Source: Eubacteriales bacterium
Lineage (GTDB): Bacteria; Bacillota_A; Clostridia; Christensenellales; Aristaeellaceae
Direction: 5' to 3'
Assembly (NCBI GenBank): GCA_029974035.1
Contig: JARKQG010000088.1
Coordinates: 1-42,366, forward strand
DNA: 42,366 nt
Positions 1 through 6,507 of the stretch are shown here, piece by piece; positions within the stretch are counted from its first letter, which is position 1; each line of letters starts with the position of its first letter. The notes under the pieces were generated by a model. That model was not told where the DNA came from. It searched no databases and saw only the letters and a list, made by a program, of their open reading frames with translations. A program made the position numbers and the translations under genes.

Positions 1-762
1 ATCGACCAGCGCGTCGGCCAGCGTACCCTTGACCATGCCGCGGTTGGTGACGAGCGCCATTTCGTCCTTGATGGCGTTCATGCCCTCGGTGCGGCCTTCG
101 TAGATGACGCCCTTGCGGTCGCAGAGGATGACGTTCTGGAAACTGTCGGACAGGAGGAGCTTGGTGATCGAGATGGCCGCGGCGCCCGCGCCGTTGATGA
201 CCACCTTGACGTCCTCCTTCTTCTTGCCGACCACGCGCAGCCCGTTGACGAGGCCGGCCAGCGTGACGATGGCGGTACCGTGCTGGTCGTCATGGAAGAT
301 CGGGATATCGCACTTTTCCTTCAGCTTCTTTTCAATTTCGAAGCAGCGGGGCGCGGAGATGTCTTCCAGGTTGATGCCGCCGAAGGAGCCGGAGAGAAGG
401 TACACGGTGTTGACGATCTCGTCCACGTCCTTGGATTTGATGCAGAGCGGGAACGCGTCCACGTCGCCGAAGGCCTTGAACAGCACGCACTTGCCCTCCA
501 TGACCGGCATGCCGGCCTCGGGGCCGATGTCGCCCAGGCCCAGCACCGCGGTGCCGTCGGTCACGACGGCGCACATGTTCCAGCGGCGGGTGAGCTCATA
601 GCTCTTGTCCACGTCCTTCTGAATCTCCAGGCAGGGCTGGGCCACGCCCGGGGTGTAGGCCAGCGACAGATCCTGCTTCGTGTCGGTGGGAACGCGGGTC
701 ACGACCTCGATTTTGCCCTTCCATTCGCCGTGCAGGCGCAGGGACTCCTTTGCGTAATCCAT
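1..762 (-). CDS. NAD(P)-dependent malic enzyme, N-terminal 254 residues (truncated by window edge)
   Basis: Oxidative decarboxylation of malate to pyruvate in the cytoplasm. The reading frame is open from the ATG at 762 down to base 1, so the C-terminal part lies outside the window. Visible family motifs: YTPGVA with the catalytic Tyr at residue 36, a lysine in VMEGKCVLFK (Lys91), metal ligands in NLEDISAP (133-134) and FHDDQHGTA (158-159), and the start of the Rossmann domain at NGAGAAA (190-196). This matches the short bacterial malic enzymes of about 390-450 residues. The start is supported by AAAGAGGTG upstream. It lies 31 bases after the Ldh_2-family dehydrogenase, so both are probably one malate-metabolising operon. 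NAD versus NADP preference cannot be read from what is visible. Confidence 0.95.
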   Translation of the reverse strand, partial: MDYAKESLRLHGEWKGKIEVVTRVPTDTKQDLSLAYTPGVAQPCLEIQKDVDKSYELTRRWNMCAVVTDGTAVLGLGDIGPEAGMPVMEGKCVLFKAFGDVDAFPLCIKSKDVDEIVNTVYLLSGSFGGINLEDISAPRCFEIEKKLKEKCDIPIFHDDQHGTAIVTLAGLVNGLRVVGKKKEDVKVVINGAGAAAISITKLLLSDSFQNVILCDRKGVIYEGRTEGMNAIKDEMALVTNRGMVKGTLADALVD

Positions 763-793
763 GACAGCACACCTCTTTACTATTTTATCGAAG

Positions 794-1903
794 TTACTTT
801 TCGAAGGGGAACTTGTAGGGCAGGCCCAGCCTGTCGCGGACCGCGAGGATCTCCTTTTGCACCGGCTCGGAGATGGGCACACCCTTGTCCTTGCGCTCCA
901 GCCACACCAGGTATTCCTTTTCTCCGGCGGTGTAGATGCGCTCCTCGCCGGGGGCCTTGGTGGAGGCGCGCAGCTCGCGCAGGATGTCGCCGCAGGTCTT
1001 TTTGAAGGACTCGAGGCCCATAAACGCCTCCGGATCGATGACCAGGAACCAGTGGCCCAGGTGGTAGGGCATCTTCTTGCCGTCCTTGTCGACGCCGGTA
1101 AGCGCCTTCAGGAAGCTGCCCGCCTGCAGCGCCGCGGACAAAACCTCGACCACCGTCGCGTAGCCGTAGCCCTTGTAGCCGGCCAGGTCTTCGCCGATGC
1201 CGCCCAGCGGCGCCAGCGCGGCGTGGCCGCTGGTCAGGTCCTTGAGAATCTGCTTGCTGTCGGTCAGCGCGCTGCCGTCGCGGCCGATGACCATGCCCGC
1301 CGGCGTATCCTTGCCCGCGCGGGCGTAGTATTCGATCTTGCCGCGCTGGGTGATGGAGGTGGCGCAGTCCAGCATGAAGGGGAAGGCCTCGTCCGTCGGG
1401 AAGCCCACGGTGAGGGGGTTGGTGCCCAGCATGTTCTCCACGCCGAAGGTGGGCGCGATGGAGGGGCGCGCGTTGGTGCCGGTCATGCCGATCATGCCGG
1501 CCTTGGTGGCCATCGTCGCCCAGTAGCCGGCGATGCCGTAGTGGGTGGAATTGCGGACCGCGACCATACCCATGCCGTATTTCTTCGCCTTTTCAATGGC
1601 CATCTCCATGGCCCTGTGGCTGGCGACCATGCCCATGCCGTCATTCGCGTCCAGCACGGCGGTGGTGGCGGTTTCCTTCAGAACGTCGATCCTGGTCACC
1701 GGGTTTTGAATGCCGTCCACGATGCGGTCGATGTAGATGGGCTTGAAGCGGTTGCAGCCATGGCTTTCAATGCCGCGGCGGTCGCTCTCCAGCAGCACGT
1801 CCGCGCAGATGGCGGCGTCGGCTTCCGGCACACCGTAGCCCTTGAAGGCGTCGATCAGAAAGCTGTTCATCAGGTCCCAGGACACGTAGGGTCTGGTTTC
1901 CAT
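794..1903 (-). CDS. Ldh_2-family malate/L-lactate/ureidoglycolate-type dehydrogenase
   Basis: A 369-residue NAD(P)-dependent oxidoreductase of the malate/L-lactate dehydrogenase family 2, whose fold is unrelated to classical Rossmann LDH/MDH. Visible hallmarks are DRRGIESHG (His48), RNSTHYG with the catalytic-type His121, and glycine-rich segments such as GIAGYW. Members oxidise malate, lactate, ureidoglycolate or diketogulonate, so sequence alone does not fix the substrate. The malic enzyme immediately downstream (31-base gap) favours a C4/C3 2-hydroxyacid such as malate. The start ATG at 1903 has an excellent AAGGAGGA site. It is transcribed from the consensus promoter at 2017-2045 through a leader that contains a terminator-like hairpin. 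Confidence 0.9.
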   Translation of the reverse strand: METRPYVSWDLMNSFLIDAFKGYGVPEADAAICADVLLESDRRGIESHGCNRFKPIYIDRIVDGIQNPVTRIDVLKETATTAVLDANDGMGMVASHRAMEMAIEKAKKYGMGMVAVRNSTHYGIAGYWATMATKAGMIGMTGTNARPSIAPTFGVENMLGTNPLTVGFPTDEAFPFMLDCATSITQRGKIEYYARAGKDTPAGMVIGRDGSALTDSKQILKDLTSGHAALAPLGGIGEDLAGYKGYGYATVVEVLSAALQAGSFLKALTGVDKDGKKMPYHLGHWFLVIDPEAFMGLESFKKTCGDILRELRASTKAPGEERIYTAGEKEYLVWLERKDKGVPISEPVQKEILAVRDRLGLPYKFPFEK

Positions 1904-1941
1904 GAGGGTTCCTCCTTCGATCGCAAATTCCGGCCGCAGAG

Positions 1942-1983
1942 AAAAAGACGGTAAACAACGAAACCTGTCGTTGCATCCCGTCT
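1942..1983 (-). terminator. Terminator-like hairpin inside the leader of the dehydrogenase/malic enzyme operon (candidate attenuator)
   Basis: Read on the minus strand, arms at 1983-1968 and 1961-1946 form a 16-position stem (14 pairs including one G-U, two mismatches) around a six-base CAGGTT loop, followed by a run of Ts (1945-1942). It lies downstream of the promoter at 2017-2045 and upstream of the ribosome binding site, so it is not simply the mscL terminator. No known riboswitch class was recognised. It may be an attenuator, a protein-controlled antitermination site, or an operator-like inverted repeat. Confidence 0.55.
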
Positions 1984-2016
1984 CAAAATCTCTGGAAGCA
2001 GATCAGCACACTTCTC

Positions 2017-2045
2017 AGTATAGGTTGCATCAACGGGCCTGTCAA
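2017..2045 (-). promoter_or_regulatory. Sigma-A promoter of the dehydrogenase/malic enzyme operon
   Basis: TTGACA (2045-2040), a 17-base spacer, then TATACT (2022-2017): near-perfect consensus. Transcription should start near 2010, giving a leader of roughly 105 bases before the ATG at 1903. Confidence 0.85.
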
Positions 2046-2083
2046 CGACAATTGCGTAAACTCCCGTTAAATCGTTCGGAGCG

Positions 2084-2491
2084 TCAGGCGCCGAGCTGCG
2101 AGGTACAGTGCGGGCAGCGCGTGGCGGCCGGATCGATCTCGCCCATGCAGTAGGGGCACTTGCGCGCCGGCGCGGAGGGTACTGCGGGCGCGGGCTTTTT
2201 CAGCTTTGAGATCAGCTTGACGAACAGAAAAATGCAGAACGCGATGACGAGAAAGTCAATGACGGACTGGATGAACAGACCGTAATTCAACGAGAACGCC
2301 GCGTCGCCTTCGCCAAACTTGACCGCCAGCGCCGAAAAATTGACCTTGCCGATGATCAGCGACAGGATCGGGGTGAAGATGTTGTCCACCAGCGAGGTCA
2401 CAATCTTGCCAAAGGCCGCGCCGATCATCACGCCAACCGCCATATCCACCACGTTGCCCTTGAACGCGAATTCCTTGAATTCCTTCCACAT
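2084..2491 (-). CDS. mscL: Large-conductance mechanosensitive channel MscL with C-terminal zinc ribbon
   Basis: A 135-residue MscL that releases solutes across the cytoplasmic membrane on hypo-osmotic shock. The N-terminal amphipathic helix MWKEFKEFAFKGNVVDMAVG and first pore helix GVMIGAAFGKIVTSLVDN are classic; TM2 is about residues 72-95. The cytoplasmic tail is unusual: after a Pro/Ala linker (100-109) it carries two CxxC knuckles (Cys112/115 and Cys126/129), a zinc-ribbon-like module in place of the usual C-terminal helical bundle. The start at 2491 has GGGAGGG upstream and fits the known MscL N-terminus; longer upstream readings lack support. It has its own promoter, divergent from the nucleotidyltransferase-fold gene. 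Confidence 0.96.
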   Translation of the reverse strand: MWKEFKEFAFKGNVVDMAVGVMIGAAFGKIVTSLVDNIFTPILSLIIGKVNFSALAVKFGEGDAAFSLNYGLFIQSVIDFLVIAFCIFLFVKLISKLKKPAPAVPSAPARKCPYCMGEIDPAATRCPHCTSQLGA

Positions 2492-2528
2492 GACAATTCC
2501 CTCCCACGCTTTTGTTCCTTCCGGCCAT

Positions 2529-2556
2529 ATTATACCAAAAAACCCCGGAAAATCAA
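2529..2556 (-). promoter_or_regulatory. Sigma-A promoter of mscL
   Basis: TTGATT (2556-2551), 16-base spacer, TATAAT (2534-2529). The predicted start lies about 30 bases before the mscL ATG. Confidence 0.75.
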
Positions 2557-2616
2557 ATGGTTCCGTGTGTTTTTCAACCGGTTCGGGCCGCGTGAATCGC
2601 GCCGCCGGGGCGTTTG

Positions 2617-2625
2617 TGGTATAAT
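2617..2625 (+). promoter_or_regulatory. Extended -10 promoter of the nucleotidyltransferase-fold gene
   Basis: TGGTATAAT (TGn plus perfect -10) at 2617-2625 with no clear -35 box. It lies about 43 bases before the ATG at 2668 and is divergent from the mscL promoter. Confidence 0.6.
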
Positions 2626-2667
2626 GGTGCCGCGCGCGGGGCGCGGCGGGGGGGAGGAGGGGTGCGC

Positions 2668-3231
2668 ATGCTGGAAACCCTGCGCAAAATCGGAAGGGCG
2701 CTGGACGGCGAAGGCGTGCTGTGGGCGGTGGGGGCGTCGCTGCTTTTGGCCCAGCACGGCCTGGCGGATGATCCGCGGGACATTGACATTCTCGTGGCCG
2801 TCGGGGATGCCGACCGGGCGGAGCGGGCGCTGGATGCGCTGGGACGGGCCGTCCCGGTCGAGCCCTCCGGGCGCTACGCCACAAGGCGGTTCCGGAGATT
2901 TTGCGTCGACGGCGTTGATGTGGACATGCTGGCGGGGTTTGCCATCGTCCACGATCGGGGCCGCTACGAATACCCCTTTGACGCGCTGTCCGTGGGGGAG
3001 CGCCGGTGGATCGGGGGCGCGCGCATCCCGCTGGCGGCGCTGGAGGACTGGTTCGTCGCCTACCAGTTGATCCCGGAGAAGGCGGAGAAGGCCGCGCGGA
3101 TCGAGGCGCACTTCGCGCGGAAAGGCGTCAAAAGCCCGCGCCTTCTGGAGCGGGCGCTCGGCCAGAGCCTGCCCGCGTCCGTCCGGAAGCGGATCGAAGC
3201 CCTGCTGAAAGGCCCGGAGGGGTGCCTATGA
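2668..3231 (+). CDS. Nucleotidyltransferase-fold protein (DUF-type, MNT/AbiEii-like)
   Basis: A 187-residue protein with the polymerase-beta-type nucleotidyltransferase signature near the N-terminus: VGAS (21-24) followed by DID at 38-40, the GxS...DxD arrangement that binds metal and nucleotide. The C-terminal part is helical and charged with no domain I recognise. The start at 2668 follows GGGAGGAGG; a GTG two codons upstream is less well placed. Relatives include aminoglycoside-type nucleotidyltransferases and AbiEii/MenT-type toxins, but no antitoxin partner is adjacent, so no toxin role should be assumed. Its stop codon lies directly against the stop codon of the convergent cupin gene. 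Confidence 0.7.
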   Translation: MLETLRKIGRALDGEGVLWAVGASLLLAQHGLADDPRDIDILVAVGDADRAERALDALGRAVPVEPSGRYATRRFRRFCVDGVDVDMLAGFAIVHDRGRYEYPFDALSVGERRWIGGARIPLAALEDWFVAYQLIPEKAEKAARIEAHFARKGVKSPRLLERALGQSLPASVRKRIEALLKGPEGCL

Positions 3232-3543
3232 CGCCCGGGGCGCAGGCGCTTTGACGACGATCAGCTCGAGGACGCCTTCGTCCAGGTTTCGCACGTTCAT
3301 CTTCGTATGAACCGGGATCTTCAGCACCGTTCCGGCGGCATGGGCGCGGACCGGCTGGTCGTCAAGGCCGATCGAAAGCCGGCCCCGGACCACCGTCATA
3401 TACACGGTGGAATTGGACAGGTGCTCGGGCAGACCGTCGCCCTTTGGAAACACCATGTGGATGTAGTGGATGTTCTCGTCGAGGATCACCTTGCGGACGG
3501 ACCTTTCGTCCGTGACGGCCAGCGGATATGCCTGTTCGACCAT
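3226..3543 (-). CDS. Small single-domain cupin protein
   Basis: A 105-residue one-domain cupin by pattern: a beta-rich run with PEHLSNSTVYMTVVRGRL (39-56) corresponding to cupin motif 1 and GTVLKIPVHTKMNVRN (71-86) to motif 2. The full HxH...E metal triad of motif 1 is not present; only one His (41) is near, so metal binding may be altered or absent. The start ATG 3543 has GGGAGGTC upstream. It is convergent with the nucleotidyltransferase-fold gene (stop codons adjacent). Function unknown; family members include isomerases, oxygenases and sugar or auxin binders. Confidence 0.7.
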   Translation of the reverse strand: MVEQAYPLAVTDERSVRKVILDENIHYIHMVFPKGDGLPEHLSNSTVYMTVVRGRLSIGLDDQPVRAHAAGTVLKIPVHTKMNVRNLDEGVLELIVVKAPAPRAS

Positions 3544-3570
3544 GGGGACCGACCTCCCGTCGCATTTTGC

Positions 3571-3598
3571 CGGGGCGAAACGCCCCGCACGCAGTATA
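3571..3598 (-). promoter_or_regulatory. Likely -10 box and leader hairpin of the cupin gene
   Basis: A TATACT -10 box reads on the minus strand at 3598-3593, with no good -35. Just downstream a perfect 7-bp hairpin (3571-3587, three-base loop) sits in the leader. It has no T tract, so it is more likely an mRNA-stabilising or regulatory stem than a terminator. Confidence 0.4.
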
Positions 3599-3662
3599 GC
3601 ACGGCCCCCGTAGCCCGGTCTGTTGGAAATGCGACAGACAGCGCCTTTCCCTCCGCGGCGTG

Positions 3663-3693
3663 TTGCGCGGCGGGGCAAACGGGGTATATACCC
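3663..3693 (+). promoter_or_regulatory. Promoter of the C39-like gene with palindrome over the -10
   Basis: TTGCGC (3663-3668), 16-base spacer, TATATA (3685-3690). The -10 lies at the centre of a perfect 12-bp palindrome GGGTATATACCC (3682-3693), which could be an operator. The palindrome may also be fortuitous because TATATA is self-complementary. Confidence 0.45.
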
Positions 3694-3754
3694 ACGGGGC
3701 GCGGGGCCGCGAAGGCGGCTGCGCCGGAAAAATACACGGGCGGCGAGGGTGCGT

Positions 3755-4393
3755 ATGTTCGTTTCGGTGCTTCGGCCGGATATCCTGATGATCCCGGATG
3801 AGGCGGGCGGGTGCGCCGGCTTTGGCGGCGATCAGGCGTGGTACGCCCAGGAGTGGCAGAAAAGGGCCGGGTGCGGCCCCACGGCGGCGGCCAACGTGAC
3901 GGCATACCTGGCGCTGACCCGGCCGCGCCTCCGGGCGCTGTACGAAGGGGACGACATGCGCAGGGATCGCTTTACCGCCCACATGGAGGCGGTGTACCGC
4001 TTCGTCACCCCGGGAAGCATGGGGCTGAACCGGCCGGAGATGTTCGCCCTCGGCGTGGAGGAATTTGCCCGAAGCCGGGGCGTTTCGCTGACGGCCCACG
4101 CCTTCGAGGTCCGCGGAAACAGGGCGCGGGACCGCGCGCCGGCGGACGAAATGGCGGGGTTTGTGCGCGCGGGCCTTGCGTCGGACTGCCCCGTGGCCTT
4201 TCTCAACCTGACCCGCGGTCGGGTGAAAAGCCTCCAGGGCTGGCATTGGATCACCATCACCGGCGCGGACATCGGCGAGGGCGGCCTCGCGGCCTGCGCC
4301 AGCGACGAGGGCCGGGAGATTTGCTTTGATCTCAGGATGTGGTACCTGTCCACCCGCATGCGGGGCGGACTCGTCTACTTCACGGAAGGCTGA
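3755..4393 (+). CDS. C39-like papain-fold cysteine peptidase-like protein
   Basis: A 212-residue protein with the arrangement of C39-like papain-fold proteins: the nucleophile motif AGCGPTAAAN (Cys40 preceded by a Gln/Trp-rich helix, residues 27-36), a catalytic-type His in QGWHWITITG (His164) and acidic candidates at Asp172/Asp184. There is no signal peptide and no membrane segment, so it appears intracellular, unlike the bacteriocin-transporter C39 domains. The start at 3755 is chosen because the sequence upstream is Arg-rich and non-conserved-looking and a purine-rich GCGAGGG lies just before it. Substrate unknown; no partner gene is obvious. Confidence 0.65.
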   Translation: MFVSVLRPDILMIPDEAGGCAGFGGDQAWYAQEWQKRAGCGPTAAANVTAYLALTRPRLRALYEGDDMRRDRFTAHMEAVYRFVTPGSMGLNRPEMFALGVEEFARSRGVSLTAHAFEVRGNRARDRAPADEMAGFVRAGLASDCPVAFLNLTRGRVKSLQGWHWITITGADIGEGGLAACASDEGREICFDLRMWYLSTRMRGGLVYFTEG

Positions 4394-4396
4394 ACG

Positions 4397-4430
4397 CGGC
4401 GGGGCCGGGAAAATCTTCCCGGCTCCGCCG
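4397..4430. terminator. Bidirectional hairpin between convergent genes
   Basis: A 15-bp inverted repeat (4397-4411 with 4416-4430, one G-U pair, AATC loop) between the C39-like gene and the lyase gene, which converge here. There is no T run on either side; it resembles the GC-rich palindromes at 10443 and 42193. Confidence 0.6.
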
Positions 4431-4436
4431 AGCCTA

Positions 4437-5885
4437 TTACAGGCTGTCGCCCAGATCGGCCCGGAATTTTGCGGCCAGCCGATGCTGCCAGTCGCCCAGG
4501 GGCGCGAGGCGGCCGAAGAAAAAGCGCAGCGTGGCGGGCTCCTCGACGAAGGTGAGCCCGCCCACCAGCGCCCGGTTTTCGTACAGCCAGGCAATGCGGT
4601 CGATGGCGTACTCCACCTGGGACAGGGTGAATACGCGCCGGGGCATGGCCAGGCGCAAAAGCTCCATTTCGGACAGGCGCTCGCTGCCGTCGGGCTCGCG
4701 CTGCTCGGACACGGTGCCGCGCTCCATGCCGCGGATGCCGCCGGCGATGTACAGCGCCGAGGCCAGGGCCGCCGCGGGGTATTCGCTCTGCGGAATGTGG
4801 GCGAGAAAGCGCATCGCGTCCAGGTGGCAGCCGAGGCCGCCCGGCGGGGTGATGACCGGCACGCCGCGCTTTTGCAGCTCATTGCACATGTACTCGATGA
4901 ACTGCGGGCCCTGGGAGATCACGCTCTCGTCCAGCGTCTCCTCCAGCCCGACGGCGATGGCTTCCATTTCGCGCACGCTCATGCCGCCGTAGGTGAGGAA
5001 GCCTTCGAACATGGGCACCAGTTCCATCATCCGGTCGCGCAGCGCCCTGTCCCGCATGCAGATGCCGCCGCCCCGGGCGAAGCCCAGCTTCCGCGCGGAG
5101 AAGTAGATGATGTCCATCCGCTCCGCGAGCCGGTGGGTGATCTCCAGCGTGGACAAATCGCGGCAGGCGGCCTCCCGCTTTTTGATGAAGTACAGGTTGT
5201 CCTGCCAGAGCGAGGCGTCCAGCACCGTGAGGATCCCGAATTCTTTGGCGATGTCGGCGACGGCCAGCGCGTTCTCCAGCGAGAAGGGCTGCCCGCCGAT
5301 GAGGTTGGTGCCCGCCTCCAGCCGGATGAAGGGGATGTTGGCGGCACCCTCCCTTTCGATGAGCGCCCGGAGCCGCGCGAGGTCAAAATTGCCCTTGAAG
5401 GGATGCTTGCTCACGACCTTGAGGCCCTCCTCGATGACCAGCTCCTCCACCCGGCCGCCCAGGCGCGTGATGTGGGCCTTGGGGGTGGTGAAGTGGTAGT
5501 TCATCGGGATGACGCTGCCGGGCCTCACAAAGGTCTGCGCCAGGATGTGCTCGCAGGCGCGGCCCTGGTGGGCGGGCAGCAGGTAGTTGGTGGCGAACAG
5601 GCGGTTGACCGCGGCTTCCAGCCGCGTGAAGGTGGCGCTGCCGGCGTAGCTGTCGTCGGCGACCATCATGGCGGCCAGCTGGTTGTCGCTCATGGCGTTG
5701 ACGCCGCTGTCGGTGAGCATGTCCAGGAAGATGTCCCGGTTCTTGAGCAGGAAGGTGTTGTTGCCGGCCTCCGCGATGGCCTCGAGCCTGCGCTCCACGG
5801 GCGGGAGGTTGAGCTTTTGCACGATGCGCACCTTGTGCATCTCGAGGGGAAGCTGCCTGCCGCCGGCAAAGGTGATCTGATCCAT
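4437..5885 (-). CDS. Divergent tryptophanase/tyrosine phenol-lyase family PLP enzyme
   Basis: A 482-residue aminotransferase-fold-I PLP enzyme of the beta-eliminating lyase family, which cleaves Trp or Tyr to pyruvate, ammonia and indole or phenol. Family landmarks: AAMMVADDSYAGS (71-83), LPAHQGRACE (103-112), KGNFDL (164-169), NLIGGQPFS (194-202), the PLP lysine in SARKLG (Lys266) and MPRRVFT near the C-terminus. It is divergent: where characterised members have an Asp-Ser-Ala-Arg segment contacting PLP, this protein reads DASLW (223-227), putting Leu at the Arg position. It is unlikely to be an ordinary TnaA. The ATG at 5885 follows AAGGAGGA by 11 bases, with an in-frame stop just upstream. 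Expression is controlled by the tyrosine T-box leader. Confidence 0.82.
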   Translation of the reverse strand: MDQITFAGGRQLPLEMHKVRIVQKLNLPPVERRLEAIAEAGNNTFLLKNRDIFLDMLTDSGVNAMSDNQLAAMMVADDSYAGSATFTRLEAAVNRLFATNYLLPAHQGRACEHILAQTFVRPGSVIPMNYHFTTPKAHITRLGGRVEELVIEEGLKVVSKHPFKGNFDLARLRALIEREGAANIPFIRLEAGTNLIGGQPFSLENALAVADIAKEFGILTVLDASLWQDNLYFIKKREAACRDLSTLEITHRLAERMDIIYFSARKLGFARGGGICMRDRALRDRMMELVPMFEGFLTYGGMSVREMEAIAVGLEETLDESVISQGPQFIEYMCNELQKRGVPVITPPGGLGCHLDAMRFLAHIPQSEYPAAALASALYIAGGIRGMERGTVSEQREPDGSERLSEMELLRLAMPRRVFTLSQVEYAIDRIAWLYENRALVGGLTFVEEPATLRFFFGRLAPLGDWQHRLAAKFRADLGDSL

Positions 5886-5952
5886 GGTTCATTCATCCTC
5901 CTTGGTGTGTTGTCGGACGCGCCCTCTGGCCCGGCGCGGCCCGGAGAGGACG

Positions 5953-6240
5953 AAAAAACGCCCGTCCTCCGCTTTGCAGAGGACGAGCGCCAAATCCCGT
6001 GTTACCACCTCAGTTTGCCTGCGCCTCACGACGCCGGCCTTTTCAAGTACGGCGGCCCATGCCGCGATACTTTATCGCGATAACGGGCGAACCCGTTCCA
6101 GCCTACTGGGCCGATGGCCGTTGGGTGGACTGCTCAAGCGCGTATTCCCGGCCCGTACCCGCCGCCTCGCACCGCCCGGCGGCTCTCTGGAGGGCCTTAA
6201 ACCGGTACTCCTTCGCCATCACAGCATGTCTATATGGAAC
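5953..6240 (-). ncRNA. T-box riboswitch leader, specifier UAC (tyrosine)
   Basis: Minus-strand leader with the ordered T-box parts. Stem I has AGAGAGCC and GGTGCGAGG elements and the specifier segment GGGAATACGCGCTTGAG, in which TAC (6144-6142) occupies the codon position after GAA. Next come stem II/III-like helices, including CGCGATAAAGTATCGCG, and the conserved T-box GGTGGTAACACGGG (6009-5996) that pairs with the uncharged tRNA acceptor end. Last is a strong terminator stem (5990-5959) followed by six Ts (5958-5953). Uncharged tRNA-Tyr should stabilise the antiterminator and switch on the downstream lyase gene. No aminoacyl-tRNA synthetase follows, which is unusual. Confidence 0.93.
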
Positions 6241-6248
6241 TGATCAAC

Positions 6249-6277
6249 AGTATACCCGCCGCCGGGGCGCATGTCAA
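6249..6277 (-). promoter_or_regulatory. Sigma-A promoter of the T-box leader
   Basis: TTGACA (6277-6272), 17-base spacer, TATACT (6254-6249): near-consensus, initiating about 6242 at the 5' edge of the T-box. Confidence 0.85.
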
Positions 6278-6389
6278 TACCCCGCGCGCCTTTTTGCGCG
6301 CCGGTCGGAACCGGAGCGAAAATAAACGAAAATATTGATAAACATGGCAGATCAAATCAAATATATGAAAATAATTATGGCGAAATCCA

Positions 6390-6417
6390 TTGCAATTTCT
6401 CCAGAATTTGATATAAT
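6390..6417 (+). promoter_or_regulatory. Promoter of the ABC importer operon
   Basis: TTGCAA (6390-6395), 16-base spacer, TATAAT (6412-6417) in an AT-rich stretch, divergent from the T-box promoter. It gives a leader of about 80 bases before the ATG at 6508. No operator or riboswitch recognised. Confidence 0.7.
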
Positions 6418-6507
6418 TTTGATATTGAGCCGCGACGGACGGTTTCGGCGGGATGACGTGCGCATCGCGCCGGCCGTACATGTCAGCGCGCGAGTCCGGA
6501 GGTTGCT

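Noticed and set aside
2668..3231. Toxin-antitoxin reading of the nucleotidyltransferase-fold protein with the neighbouring cupin
   Set aside because: The cupin gene is convergent, not in an operon with it, and no AbiEi-like antitoxin is present.
4326..6083. Long open frame on the plus strand (585 codons) opposite the lyase gene and its T-box
   Set aside because: It is the antisense shadow of a clearly homologous PLP enzyme and of the T-box; the translation is low-complexity (Arg/Gly/His/Val rich) with no family features. High GC removes stop codons.
6284..6301. GCGCGC-CTTTTT-GCGCGC inverted repeat upstream of the T-box promoter
   Set aside because: Both arms are self-palindromic CG repeats and no transcript is expected to cross it; function cannot be supported.
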